From NCBI RefSeq assembly GCF_000024205.1, contig NC_013216.1, positions 2,852,001 to 2,916,000 of the forward strand: 64,000 nt of DNA, written 5' to 3'. Both the position numbers and the translations under genes were made by a program. The stretch comes from Desulfofarcimen acetoxidans DSM 771 (GTDB lineage: Bacteria > Bacillota > Desulfotomaculia > Desulfotomaculales > Desulfofarciminaceae). Shown piece after piece: positions 17,992-25,808 of this stretch. The notes under the pieces are model-generated. The model was given only the letters and a program-made list of their open reading frames with translations, did no database searches and had not been told where the DNA came from. Within the stretch, counting starts at the first letter, position 1, and every line of letters begins with the position of its first letter.

Positions 17992-18294
17992 GGCTTAACC
18001 CCATATCAATCATAAATTTTCTCTCAATTAATTTTATTCAACCCAATTTATTTCATTACAGTATTAGGCTTCTATTCTATTTATTATGTCAATACTAATT
18101 TCTTTACATTCATGCGGAAGCAATTGGATTCACTTGACCAGCTGCAAACAATATTAAGATGAAATAATACTATTTTTTAATTTGTAACCATTTTAAACTT
18201 AGTTTTTATTTAATTACATAAAAACGACCCGCGGATTAGAGCGGGTCGCTAATATTTCATTTATTTATTACTACAGAAAAAGCATTAAATGCGA
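17992..18294. other. Intergenic region between gerAB and nifU-like genes
   Basis: A 303-bp AT-rich stretch. The only structure I can support is the terminator at 18220-18250. The remainder presumably carries the promoter of the germination permease (minus strand) but no clear box can be called. Confidence 0.5.
18220..18250 (-). terminator. Rho-independent terminator of the stress cluster
   Basis: Stem CGACCCGC / GCGGGTCG with an 8-nt loop, followed on the minus strand by TTTT. About 45 bp after the NifU-like stop codon. Confidence 0.82.
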
Positions 18295-18669
18295 TTAACG
18301 CATTTGCCTTTTGAACACATAATCCCAGATTGCTTCTTTTAACGCACCTACTCCTAAATTAGAACAGTGTCCCTTATCCTCCGGGAGTCCTCCCAGAGCT
18401 TCCAGCACATCATCACTATGCATCATCATAGCATCATCTAAATGCTTGCCCATAGCTAATTCTGTCAGCATGCTGCTGCAGGCTATCGCTGCCGCACAAC
18501 CAAAGACCTTTACTTTTATGTCTGCCAAACGGTTGTCTTTAACCTTAATGTATAACCTTAAATGGTCACCGCAAGCAGGGTCACCCTCAATACCAATACC
18601 ATCAGCATCAACTATTTCACCTATATTACGAGGGTTTTGAAAATGATCCATTATTATGTCATTATACAC
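18295..18669 (-). CDS. IscU/NifU-type Fe-S cluster scaffold protein
   Basis: A 124-residue NifU N-domain protein. The three ligand cysteines are in GDPACGDH, VFGCAAAIACSS and GHCSNLG; MYNDIIMDHFQNPRNIG at the start is diagnostic. It assembles Fe-S clusters in the cytoplasm. GTG at 18669 is preceded by AAGGTG. Last gene of a run after rubrerythrin, DsrE, desulfoferrodoxin and flavin reductase-rubredoxin, which suggests supply or repair of iron centres under oxidative stress. Confidence 0.92.
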   Translation of the reverse strand: MYNDIIMDHFQNPRNIGEIVDADGIGIEGDPACGDHLRLYIKVKDNRLADIKVKVFGCAAAIACSSMLTELAMGKHLDDAMMMHSDDVLEALGGLPEDKGHCSNLGVGALKEAIWDYVFKRQMR

Positions 18670-18687
18670 TTAATTTCACCTTCAAAT

Positions 18688-19371
18688 TTATACTTTACTG
18701 AATTTATCCTTACCGGCTCCGCAAACAGGACATACCCAATCTGCGGGAAGATCGTCAAATGCAGTACCGGCAGCAATCCCAGCGTCCGGATCACCTTCAA
18801 TGGGGTCGTAAATATAGCCACATACATTACATTCATATTTATCGGTTTTGTTTACCTCTTCTATTACCGGTTCAGCCACACCGGCAGAAGTTGAAGAAAT
18901 AATCCCCGACTTTAACTTATGATAATAATCATAAGTCATAGGAATACCTTCTCCAAATATCTCGGCACCAATTAACTCCCCGATAAAAATAGTATGAGTT
19001 CCGGCATCCACTTCTTGAAATACTCTGGCTTCCATATAAGATAAAGTAGTTTGTGTAATATATGGTATGCCGTTTTCAGTTATTTCATACTTTACACCGG
19101 CTAACTTATCAATATCACGTCCTGATTTAAAGCCAAAATGGCCAATCAAGGACAGTGGACTCTCCTGAGAAAGTACTGAAACTACAAATAATTTACTCTC
19201 ACGTATAAATTCATTTGTAAGGTTGTTCTTATTAATACTGACAGCTATCGTATTCGGTGTACCGGAGATTTGAAAAACAGTATTTGCAATCTGCCCATTA
19301 TACCGATCCGCAATTTTTGATGTAACAATGTACAAACCGTAACTGAGTTTAAAAAGCGCTCGTGTATCCAC
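18688..19371 (-). CDS. Flavin reductase-rubredoxin fusion (high-molecular-weight rubredoxin)
   Basis: A 227-residue protein: an N-terminal FMN-binding flavin-reductase domain (about residues 1-160; [13 protein letters not shown] and FIGELIGAE blocks) and a C-terminal rubredoxin (last ~50 residues) with ligands [10 protein letters not shown] and [10 protein letters not shown]. In acetogens and sulfate reducers such proteins pass electrons from NADH to flavodiiron proteins or rubrerythrin for O2 or NO detoxification. GTG at 19371 with AGGGGG eight bases upstream matches the family start [12 protein letters not shown]; earlier GTG/ATG codons overlap the ribosome site. Lies between desulfoferrodoxin and the scaffold gene with ~20-bp gaps. 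Confidence 0.92.
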   Translation of the reverse strand: MDTRALFKLSYGLYIVTSKIADRYNGQIANTVFQISGTPNTIAVSINKNNLTNEFIRESKLFVVSVLSQESPLSLIGHFGFKSGRDIDKLAGVKYEITENGIPYITQTTLSYMEARVFQEVDAGTHTIFIGELIGAEIFGEGIPMTYDYYHKLKSGIISSTSAGVAEPVIEEVNKTDKYECNVCGYIYDPIEGDPDAGIAAGTAFDDLPADWVCPVCGAGKDKFSKV

Positions 19372-19393
19372 ATACATCACCCCCTAGATCACT

Positions 19394-19768
19394 TTAAGCT
19401 TTCCAAAGACCGTGCAAATTACAATATGCTCTGGCTGTAATATTTTCACCTGTAACTTCAAATTCTGCCTCTGGAACATCACCGGGATTTAGAAATTGCA
19501 TATATGCTTTACCATCGGCAATTACTTCAATCCACTCAATGTAATGCTTTACTTCCATAGGATGGGTTACACTGCCGACTTTAACGGTTACCTTGTTGCC
19601 TAAAATTTCAACAACCGGAACGTGTTTTTCTTTAGCCGCATCCTGTGTGTTCTCGGTTTTCAACTCCATATTCTGCTGGCAGCAAACTAATTGCCCTCTG
19701 CCGGTGTTTACAACCTCAACAATATTTCCACATACATTACACTTATAAATTTGCAATAATTTAGTCAC
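19394..19768 (-). CDS. dfx: Desulfoferrodoxin (2Fe-superoxide reductase)
   Basis: A 124-residue protein, the standard size. The N-terminal desulforedoxin-like centre I has YKCNVCG and LVCCQQNM cysteines; centre II has [24 protein letters not shown] and YCNLHG (His/Cys ligands). It reduces superoxide to peroxide without making O2. An in-frame ATG lies 11 codons upstream, but GTG at 19768 has GGAGG eight bases before it and gives the family length. Part of the rbr-dsrE-dfx-hrb-nifU run. Confidence 0.95.
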   Translation of the reverse strand: MTKLLQIYKCNVCGNIVEVVNTGRGQLVCCQQNMELKTENTQDAAKEKHVPVVEILGNKVTVKVGSVTHPMEVKHYIEWIEVIADGKAYMQFLNPGDVPEAEFEVTGENITARAYCNLHGLWKA

Positions 19769-19819
19769 AAGAAATACCTCCGGTTTTTTTATTATTAACA
19801 CGTATATCGTTCTTAATCC

Positions 19820-20167
19820 TTAAAATGTTATTAAAGTAAATCCAGCTTTAATATATTTCTCAAGAGCAACATGACCTTTCATATCAGCCTCAAGAGGCAA
19901 TCCCTGACTCTGTGCTGATTCGATACTGTTCATCTTTATGCAGCAAGCCCGGCACACAGCAGAAATTAAACTATCATTTTTAGCTTGCTCCCACATAGCA
20001 TGAAAAGGATTTGTTTCTTCAGCCAGATCCTTAACCAACTTACAGGCAGAACCCTCAACTACTATTGTAACAGCATAACCTTTTTGCTTAAAATCGAACG
20101 CATTTAATAAAACATGCACAAAACACATAGGCTCGCCGTTAAAAGCAACAAGGCAGATTTTACTCAA
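19820..20167 (-). CDS. DsrE-family protein
   Basis: A 115-residue protein resembling the DsrE/DsrF-like alpha/beta fold: AFNGEPMCFVHVLLNAFDFKQKG, then TIVVEGSAC and AVCRACCIKMNS with several cysteines. DsrE-type proteins bind or transfer sulfur; the catalytic cysteine here is probably in AVCRACC. TTG at 20167 is preceded by GGAGG. Within the oxidative-stress run; its role there is unknown. Sulfur trafficking to Fe-S repair is a reasonable guess only. Confidence 0.75.
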   Translation of the reverse strand: MSKICLVAFNGEPMCFVHVLLNAFDFKQKGYAVTIVVEGSACKLVKDLAEETNPFHAMWEQAKNDSLISAVCRACCIKMNSIESAQSQGLPLEADMKGHVALEKYIKAGFTLITF

Positions 20168-20276
20168 TTATAAACCTCCTCCATTAATACTCATTATAAT
20201 ATTAGAACTATTAGATAGTATTAAAATATAATAACCCGGATCAGAAATTAAATCTTACTATCTGTCTGATTAATTA

Positions 20277-20849
20277 TTAGTAATTGTCAGCTTTTATTTC
20301 AAAAAAGCTTTTGGGATGGGCACAAGCAGGACAAGAATCCGGTGCTTCAGTACCTTCATGCAAATTGCCGCAATTCCGGCATTTCCATATTACCGCTTGT
20401 TCACGTTTAAACACTTTATCCTGCTCAATATTTGCCAGCAAGCTCAAAAATCTTTTCTCGTGATATGTCTCGGCCACCATAACTGCCCTAAAAACCGCGG
20501 CAATAATCGGAAAGCCTTCTTCTTCAGCAACTTTTGCAAATTCCGGATATAAATGCGAGTATTCGTGATTCTCACCTGAAGCTGCACTCCTTAAATTAGC
20601 AGCTGTATCAGAAATAATACCGGCAGGAAAAGCAGCAGTAATCTCTAAATCTCCACCCTCCAAAAACTTAAAAAATCGTTTGGCGTGTTCTTTTTCGTGT
20701 TCGGCTGTTTCCAGAAATATAGCTGAAATTTGCTCATAACCTTCCTTTTTGGCCTTAGCAGCAAAATATGTGTAGCGGTTCCTGGCCTGCGACTCACCTG
20801 CAAAAGCCATTAACAAATTTTTCTCAGTCTGAGTTCCCTTTATACTCAT
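20277..20849 (-). CDS. rbr: Rubrerythrin
   Basis: A 190-residue protein. An N-terminal four-helix di-iron domain has EKNLLMAFAGESQARNRYTY and AEHEKEHAKRF (ExxH), with a second AETYHEKRF (ExxH). The C-terminus is a rubredoxin: WKCRNCGNLHEG and DSCPACAHPK. It reduces H2O2 with electrons from rubredoxin. ATG at 20849 follows GGAGGGGGG. Head of the oxygen-defence cluster. Confidence 0.97.
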   Translation of the reverse strand: MSIKGTQTEKNLLMAFAGESQARNRYTYFAAKAKKEGYEQISAIFLETAEHEKEHAKRFFKFLEGGDLEITAAFPAGIISDTAANLRSAASGENHEYSHLYPEFAKVAEEEGFPIIAAVFRAVMVAETYHEKRFLSLLANIEQDKVFKREQAVIWKCRNCGNLHEGTEAPDSCPACAHPKSFFEIKADNY

Positions 20850-20914
20850 GACTATCCCCCCTCCGGTTAAATAGTTTTTTTGTTTTATTAGTATTGCTTA
20901 TTAATTTAGTAAAG

Positions 20915-21090
20915 CAAGAAAGTCGCCTTAAGCGACTTTCGAGTAGCCACAGGCACTCGCGCTATCTGAAAATAAACTCAGAAGTACCATTTTCATTCTC
21001 CACAGTGCTGCACCGCAGCATGGGAATTTCGTTGGAAATTATACAATACTAACTTAACTTATCCACAAATCCATCATAAGCATAATTTCC
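20915..21090 (+). repeat. Dispersed structured repeat, copy 2 (long version)
   Basis: The clearest copy: GAAAGTCGC-CTTAA-GCGACTTTC hairpin, CACTCGCGCT segment, then GGAAATTAT ... CATAATTTCC arms. It contains an extra ~60 bp compared with copy 1. A perfect DnaA-box consensus TTATCCACA is at 21059-21067 between the arms. Confidence 0.72.
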
Positions 21091-21243
21091 TGATTTACTT
21101 AGGGTGTTAAAAATAAGTTCGCTATTAATTAGTTAAAATCCTGCTTAGTTTGTAATCATTTAAAATTATTTTTTAAAAAGCTTTCAGATTACTATTCTTA
21201 AGGAGCTTGTTGAAAGAATCTCCTTGCAAAACCACGACTAAAC

Positions 21244-21294
21244 GGAAAAAGCGACTGTAAACCCAATATGTTAGGGTAGATCAGCCGCCTTTTG
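21244..21294 (-). terminator. Rho-independent terminator of cotF
   Basis: On the minus strand AAAAGGCGGCTG pairs with CAGTCGCTTTTT, with an inner ACCC/GGGT stem; T-run after. About 60 bp beyond the cotF stop codon. Confidence 0.75.
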
Positions 21295-21355
21295 TCATTA
21301 AATCATTTTTTTCCACAGTGCCGTAAAAGTTGGATTTAGTATATTATATGCAAAT

Positions 21356-21913
21356 TCAACTATATTGTGGAACATGGCCCGTATTGAAACTATTAATCAT
21401 TGTTTGGGTAGTCATTTGCTTCATTGTCGGTACCTGGTAATAACCTCTCTGATTCATATAATACCAGATCTCAAAAGCCTGTTCACTGCAGTTAATGGCA
21501 CCTTGCTGTAACATGCGTCTGATTGTAGGGTCTGCAAATTCTAAAGAAGCAGTCATTTTAAGCACTGCGGATGCTTTATGAGCCCCCAGCATTCCGCTGC
21601 TAACATCTCTGTCATCCATTTCATCTGCTGAAGTATTTGGAGTTAGGGGTGACGGATTCTTTAGTCCATATGAAGGAGTTATATTTTTTACCCTGCGATA
21701 TGGAATAGCTTCACCTTTACTGTGGTGAATTACTGTTTGAACCATGTTGTTATATTCCTGATTCATAAAGCCAATCTGTTTATCCAAGATAGAACGCAAT
21801 TGAGGATCCTGCACATGTGGTCTATAAAGCTGAAACTTATTAATCCCATCAACTAAACATGTTAAAACTTCATGCAATTGAACAGATTCATGTGCTCCCA
21901 ATTCTGCAGCCAT
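21356..21913 (-). CDS. CotF-family spore coat protein
   Basis: A 185-residue protein. Two helical segments of the CotF/ferritin-like type: HEVLTCLVDGINKFQLYRPHVQDPQLR and ASAVLKMTASLEFADPTIRRML; the C-terminus WYYMNQRGYYQVPTM is typical of coat proteins rich in Tyr/Gln/Met. CotF-type proteins are deposited on the spore coat by the mother cell. ATG at 21913 has AAGGGGG upstream; a sigmaK or sigmaE promoter is expected but I could not identify one. Monocistronic. Confidence 0.87.
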   Translation of the reverse strand: MAAELGAHESVQLHEVLTCLVDGINKFQLYRPHVQDPQLRSILDKQIGFMNQEYNNMVQTVIHHSKGEAIPYRRVKNITPSYGLKNPSPLTPNTSADEMDDRDVSSGMLGAHKASAVLKMTASLEFADPTIRRMLQQGAINCSEQAFEIWYYMNQRGYYQVPTMKQMTTQTMINSFNTGHVPQYS

Positions 21914-22123
21914 TTAATATCCCCCTTGATCAAATTTTGATAGTATTTTATCCCCGAGAATATTAAAAATACTATTAAAATTCATCCTGTTATGCCGGGC
22001 ATCGCCAGTAAACCCAAATTAAATATCTAATACGAAGAATAAAATCTGCTAACCATCTGGCTAAAATAGCGGCAGTTTTCGATTAAGTCTTTACCATGGC
22101 GGAATAAAAAAACAACTATACAA

Positions 22124-22160
22124 AGAAAATCACCCGTTTATAATTTCGGGTGATTTTCTT
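22124..22160. terminator. Bidirectional hairpin terminator
   Basis: Perfect 11-bp stem AAAATCACCCG / CGGGTGATTTT with a ten-base loop and T-rich flanks. It is not directly after any gene I can identify, so it may end an unrecognised small transcript. Confidence 0.72.
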
Positions 22161-22228
22161 GCAGTTATTTGTATTAATTTTAACTGTTGTTCAAGATTGA
22201 CTTGGCGGCTGACATTTTATGGTTGATT

Positions 22229-22325
22229 ATGTAGTGCTGACATTGCTTGTGCAATATAAATTTGCACTTTATTATACAATAACTTATCCACATCTTTATT
22301 ATAAGCATAATTTCCTAGAGCATAA
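22229..22325 (+). repeat. Dispersed structured repeat, copy 3 (5' truncated)
   Basis: Shares with copy 6 (44879-45040) the internal block TGACATTG-TTGTGCAATAT and the 3' part AACTTATCCAC ... ATAAGCATAATTTCC. The AAGAAAGTCG hairpin at the start is missing. A perfect DnaA-box consensus TTATCCACA is at 22284-22292. Confidence 0.65.
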
Positions 22326-22657
22326 AATATAGGTTAAGGAATTGAATAAGTTAATTATAAAATTTAAATGTGTTTTATAGGTGTTTATTATATGAATAAT
22401 TGAAGAATTATTATTTAAAAACACATATTTTTTAAGTTCCAGTAAAACATAACGTAATAACCCCAAAAAGGACTGATACATATATTCTCTAATGAGTTTT
22501 TAAGCGTTATTTTTGGCCTCTTATTAATTTTTATTGGCTTATTAAATACATTTCTCTTTCAAAAATATTATTTCAGAAAGGTAGGAAACAAGGCAAGTAA
22601 TATTATCAATAAAAATTCTATAAAAAATGACTAACCGCTAAATACATAGACATTATT

Positions 22658-22759
22658 TCAATAGGCGATTAGTTTATTCTTTTCCCTGAGCTGTGCCAGT
22701 TTTATAATTGCATTGATTCCAACCAATAGTTTTTGATTCAAAGTCCCAAATTCGTTCAT
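22658..22759 (-). CDS. Possible 33-residue small protein
   Basis: An open frame of 33 codons starting at ATG 22759, with AGGAAG seven bases upstream, coding a peptide with an amphipathic LLVGINAIIKLAQLREKN core. It lies about 50 bp downstream of the crcB pair on the same strand. No known family was recognised, and it could easily be chance; comparison with related genomes would decide. Confidence 0.25.
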   Translation of the reverse strand: MNEFGTLNQKLLVGINAIIKLAQLREKNKLIAY

Positions 22760-22810
22760 CCGCAATCTTCCTGCCATAATAATATAAAAAACAAATGGTT
22801 AATAGATCTG

Positions 22811-23182
22811 TTATATATTTTGCGATGCAAACCAGGCAAGAATAAAACCTATAAGAAAACTTAAGACGATGTATAGAGAGGCAATAAAGATCTTTTTATT
22901 TTCTACCAGCTGCAGGACTTCAAACTCAAAAGTTGAAAACGTTGTAAAAGCACCCATAAAACCTATACCTATCCCGTATTTCAAGTCAGCTTGTAAAATC
23001 TTGCTGGCTACTGGGTGCATGACTACAAGTCCTAACAAAAAACTCCCCAATATATTAATTAAAAATGTAGCTATAGGATAACTTTTTTTCCAATATTTAT
23101 TTATTATTTTACTTAATAAATATCTGCTGTTAGCGCCCAAAAAGCCGCCAATTCCAACCAACAGAGCATCATTCACATACAT
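22811..23182 (-). CDS. crcB: CrcB/Fluc fluoride channel subunit
   Basis: A 123-residue four-helix membrane protein with the family blocks GIGGFLGANSRYLLS, FLINILGSFLLG and GFMGAFTTFSTFEFE. These form dual-topology dimers that export F- passively. Its start overlaps the end of the second crcB by 14 bp, so the two subunits are likely co-translated as a heterodimer. Under control of the fluoride riboswitch at 24417-24462. Confidence 0.95.
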   Translation of the reverse strand: MYVNDALLVGIGGFLGANSRYLLSKIINKYWKKSYPIATFLINILGSFLLGLVVMHPVASKILQADLKYGIGIGFMGAFTTFSTFEFEVLQLVENKKIFIASLYIVLSFLIGFILAWFASQNI

Positions 23183-23588
23183 CAGCCCCTTCTGTGCTCT
23201 CCGTTTCTCTCTTTAGATTGGCTATTAATACCTTTCCAGTTAATCTGCCTATAAAAGCTAAAATAAAACCAAATACAAAACTGGAACAAATATATAGTAA
23301 ACTATTAACCGGAGAATACTGAGCTATTTTTACTGCCTCGACACTCAGAGAAGAAAATGTTGTAAAAGCTCCGACAAAACCTGTTGATACAGCCAGTACA
23401 AGATAAGACGTGCTTTGTATATATTCCAATATCACAGTTAAAAAAAAGACAAGTATAAAGCTTCCTATCATATTAACTGCAAATGTCCCGAAGGGAAACC
23501 AGCTGTTTGAATTTAAAGGAACAGTAAAATAATATCTTGCGAGTGCACCTATGGTACCACCGACACCTACACTTAATATACTTTTCAT
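23169..23588 (-). CDS. crcB: CrcB/Fluc fluoride channel subunit
   Basis: A 139-residue paralogue of the next gene: GVGGTIGALARYYF, FGTFAVNMIGSFIL and TGFVGAFTTFSSLSVE. Tandem crcB pairs in Firmicutes encode heterodimeric channels. ATG at 23588 follows the usp gene by 19 bp. The C-terminus is longer than that of its partner and polar. Confidence 0.95.
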   Translation of the reverse strand: MKSILSVGVGGTIGALARYYFTVPLNSNSWFPFGTFAVNMIGSFILVFFLTVILEYIQSTSYLVLAVSTGFVGAFTTFSSLSVEAVKIAQYSPVNSLLYICSSFVFGFILAFIGRLTGKVLIANLKRETESTEGADVCE

Positions 23589-23607
23589 TTTTGCTCTCCC
23601 ATTAAAT

Positions 23608-24036
23608 TTATTTTACTACTGTTACTGAGCAATGTGAATTTTCCAGAACCTTCTTGCAAACACTCCCCATCAGAAGCTTTCTTATTTTTCCCCAGCCCCT
23701 TGATCCCATGATAATATGATTAAACCCTTCTTCAATAGCATATTTAACTATTTCTTTAGCAGGATTGCCATCTAAGACACTTAAACTAAAAGGGATATTG
23801 TTAGTATCAGTTTTTTTTAAAAATATAGAGTTAATTTTTTCCGCTTTTTCTTTTTCAGATTTATAAAACATTTCTGGATTAACACCTAAAAAAAATGCCT
23901 CTTCCTCAGTAAAGGTAAAAACTGTTATTACCTCTATAATAACGTCCGGTAAATAATAAGCCATATTAAAACCAAAATTCGCCGCGTTCACGGAACCATC
24001 AGAGCCGTCAAAAGCAACTAATATTTTATAACTCAT
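23608..24036 (-). CDS. Universal stress protein (UspA family)
   Basis: A 142-residue protein with an alpha/beta Usp fold: ILVAFDGSDGSVNAANF at the N-terminus, the nucleotide-binding loop IIMGSRGWGKIRKLLMGSVCKKVL and the C-terminal HCSVTVVK. The GxRG-x9-GS motif indicates the ATP-binding subtype. ATG at 24036 with AAGGGGGAG upstream. Cotranscribed with the crcB pair downstream of the fluoride riboswitch. Confidence 0.93.
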   Translation of the reverse strand: MSYKILVAFDGSDGSVNAANFGFNMAYYLPDVIIEVITVFTFTEEEAFFLGVNPEMFYKSEKEKAEKINSIFLKKTDTNNIPFSLSVLDGNPAKEIVKYAIEEGFNHIIMGSRGWGKIRKLLMGSVCKKVLENSHCSVTVVK

Positions 24037-24073
24037 AATTCTCCCCCTTATTATTATTTGATTTCATTCAAAA

Positions 24074-24278
24074 CTACAGCCTTTCTAAAACAACTAAAAA
24101 ACCGGTAATTGCCCCGAAATAAAAAGTGTACTGAGGCCCCATGTACTTCCACAAAAAACCTGCTATAAAAGACGAAGATAACACGCCGCCCCCTACCGGC
24201 ATCGCACGCAACCCCGTTATGGTGACATTACGGTGGCGCTATTCTGAGCAGGCACAGAATCAGCAACCAGCGCCAAAT
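24074..24278 (-). pseudogene. Remnant of an MFS-type transporter C-terminus
   Basis: Translating the minus strand gives LRAMPVGGGVLSSSFIAGF, then LWKYMGPQYTFYFGAITGF, then LVVLERL and a stop: the tenth to twelfth helix region of a major facilitator transporter. Upstream in a different frame LALVADSVPAQNSATVM, also MFS-like, so a frameshift separates the pieces. No intact gene remains. It lies between the fluoride riboswitch and usp and may be what is left of a fluoride-regulated exporter. Confidence 0.65.
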
Positions 24279-24378
24279 ATGTCTATCATACTCTAAAAGC
24301 AAACTCCAAAAATCACTTTGTTATTATTATACTATTCACCTTAAATTCCATGAAAAATCGCCCTGGTTATCATTTTTA

Positions 24379-24425
24379 TAAAAAAACAATAAGACTCCTA
24401 CCTGAACATTTGTCCTGGTAGGAGC
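24379..24425 (-). terminator. Riboswitch-controlled terminator
   Basis: On the minus strand GGCTCCTACC ... GGTAGGAGTC forms a long stem followed by TTTTTTT. Its 5' arm overlaps the 3' part of the fluoride aptamer, the usual expression platform. Confidence 0.85.
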
Positions 24426-24462
24426 CATCAGCTTAACAGCATTAGGCGAGCTCCATCGCCAT
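24417..24462 (-). promoter_or_regulatory. Fluoride riboswitch (crcB motif)
   Basis: Minus-strand sequence starts GGCGATGGAGCTCGCC and ends GCTGATGGCTCCTACC, matching the conserved core of the crcB-motif fluoride aptamer (GGNGATGG-NNCNCC and GCTGATGGC-CCTAC). A terminator follows directly (24379-24425), so F- binding is expected to prevent termination. Downstream are the MFS relic, usp and two crcB genes, a known riboswitch regulon. Confidence 0.93.
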
Positions 24463-24590
24463 ACATTTTTTTTATTATAGCATAAAACAAGTTATATTCA
24501 GCAATTAAATTTTAGGGTTTTAACAAAAAGTTTATTTTAGAGCAAAAAAACGCAATTATAACCCCACCAATACTTACCTGGATTACCAAA

Positions 24591-24716
24591 TCAACCAAAA
24601 TCCATTTCGATGCATCGATATCCCATTTGGGGAAGATGATTAAATTGATATTCAAATATTTTGAGATTTACTGGCCAGCCATGTAAAAACAGAATCGGTT
24701 TACCGCTTTGCAACAT
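24591..24716 (-). pseudogene. Alpha/beta-hydrolase N-terminal remnant
   Basis: Minus-strand translation from ATG 24716 reads MLQSGKPILFLHGWPVNL and on to MGYRCIEMDFG before a stop codon. HGWP is the oxyanion-hole motif of alpha/beta hydrolases of the haloperoxidase/epoxide hydrolase group. Only about 41 codons remain; the nucleophile elbow, Asp and His are gone. Confidence 0.6.
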
Positions 24717-24851
24717 ATCTTCAAAATCATTTTATTCATATGGTAATATAAATCCATAATTTGATAATTTATAGGTTTGAAGTATTCACTATTTCCAGTT
24801 ATAAATAATATAGTGTTATAAATTCGTATCTCTAATATGGAGTGATAAAAA

Positions 24852-25550
24852 ATGATGATAACATTTGATTACAAACAAGGAGACGTAAACGGTGATAAAA
24901 TTCCTGATATAATTTATTTAACTGGCAACAAGACACCTGATAGTCCCTTTGTTCAAGACATCACGTTAGTTATAATTGACGGCAAAAACGACAATGTTTA
25001 TAAAATACCTCTTGAAACCAATGCGGGCTATAACCCAACACTTTTTTTAGGTGATTTTACCGGAGATGATACTCTTGACATTTTAGTAAGTATGGATTCA
25101 GGGGGTAGTGGAGGTGTACAATATCACTACGTATATTCGTTTTTAAATAATAAACCGAAAATACTATTTAATTATAATGATTTTAACAGAACATACAAGT
25201 ACAAAGTAATTTACAGAGACTATTATAAGGTCGACATAATAAGCATAACCTTAAATACAATATATACAATAGATATAAAATATAAAGGTCAGGATTATTT
25301 ATCAGAAATATATTATGAAAACGGTAAGCTTAAAAAACCTATAGAAGGATGGGTAAATCCTCTAAGCAGCCTGTGGCCTATTGATATTGAAAGGAATGGA
25401 ACTTATGAATTATATGCTGTGCAACGTATTGCAGGCAGATATAATGCGGATGCTTTAGGTTATGTTGAGACAATATTACAATGGAATGGTTTTAAATTTA
25501 TTCCCTTTCAACAATATGTCGCGATATTTGGCAAAGAAATATCAAAATAA
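24852..25550 (+). CDS. VCBS/FG-GAP-like repeat protein, unknown function
   Basis: A 232-residue soluble protein. Two Ca2+-binding-type Asp motifs are seen: GDVNGDKIPDIIYL (about residue 10) and GDFTGDDTLDILVS (about residue 72), as in VCBS or FG-GAP beta-propeller blades. The middle is rich in Tyr/Asn/Lys beta strands. No signal peptide. Similar proteins occur in spore-formers without a known role. ATG at 24852 with GGAG nine bases before it; single gene with terminator 25574-25608. Confidence 0.6.
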   Translation: MMITFDYKQGDVNGDKIPDIIYLTGNKTPDSPFVQDITLVIIDGKNDNVYKIPLETNAGYNPTLFLGDFTGDDTLDILVSMDSGGSGGVQYHYVYSFLNNKPKILFNYNDFNRTYKYKVIYRDYYKVDIISITLNTIYTIDIKYKGQDYLSEIYYENGKLKKPIEGWVNPLSSLWPIDIERNGTYELYAVQRIAGRYNADALGYVETILQWNGFKFIPFQQYVAIFGKEISK

Positions 25551-25573
25551 GTCAATAATATATTGACAAAGCA

Positions 25574-25608
25574 AAGGAGGCGAATAAATCAGCCTCCCTG
25601 AATTTTTT
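25574..25608 (+). terminator. Rho-independent terminator
   Basis: Stem GGAGGC / GCCTCC with ten-base loop, then AATTTTTT. About 25 bp after the VCBS-like gene. Confidence 0.6.
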
Positions 25609-25635
25609 ATCAACAATCCGGTTAACAAACAAATT

Positions 25636-25680
25636 TTTAAGCAAGAAAGTGGCTTAAAGCTACTTTCTTGCAGCCAAAAT
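25636..25680 (+). repeat. Hairpin fragment of the dispersed repeat (copy 4)
   Basis: Contains AAGCAAGAAAGT-GGCTTAAAGC-ACTTTCTTGC, resembling the 5' hairpin of the repeat family, but the rest of the unit is absent. It may also work as a terminator-like hairpin. Confidence 0.45.
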
Positions 25681-25808
25681 AATAAAACATTCTGCTTTAC
25701 TCGGTGGAATTAAAACAACATTTGCTTTTTGAATGGATATAAAGTAGTTTACTGTTAAAATTATCAATGTTATAATATTATGTAAAAATATACCAATTGA
25801 GGTTAATC

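Larger units (their letters stand above)
20850..21355. other. Intergenic region between rubrerythrin and cotF
   Basis: 506 bp without a gene. It contains repeat copy 2 (20915-21090), an AAGGAG ... CTCCTT hairpin near 21200-21225 and the cotF terminator (21244-21294). No tRNA or protein-coding potential was seen. Confidence 0.6.
21914..22810. other. Long intergenic region with terminator, repeat and small reading frames
   Basis: 897 bp between cotF and the fluoride-channel pair. It contains a bidirectional terminator (22124-22160), repeat copy 3 (22229-22325), and two small open frames of doubtful value (22473-22634 plus strand, lacking a normal start codon; 22658-22759 minus strand). The rest is AT-rich with no feature I can support. 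Confidence 0.55.

Noticed and set aside
20186-20206. TTATAATATTA sequence upstream of the DsrE-like gene resembling a PerR box
   Set aside because: Only one half-site fits well and the region is very AT-rich; PerR control of the cluster remains possible but is not supported.
22299-22481. 60-codon minus-strand frame in the cotF-crcB intergenic region
   Set aside because: It covers part of the dispersed repeat and low-complexity AT sequence; no ribosome site.
22473-22634. Plus-strand frame coding a hydrophobic peptide of about 50 residues (SVIFGLLLIFIGLLNTFLF)
   Set aside because: The peptide looks like a membrane segment, but no ATG, GTG or TTG start is available, only CTG/ATA.
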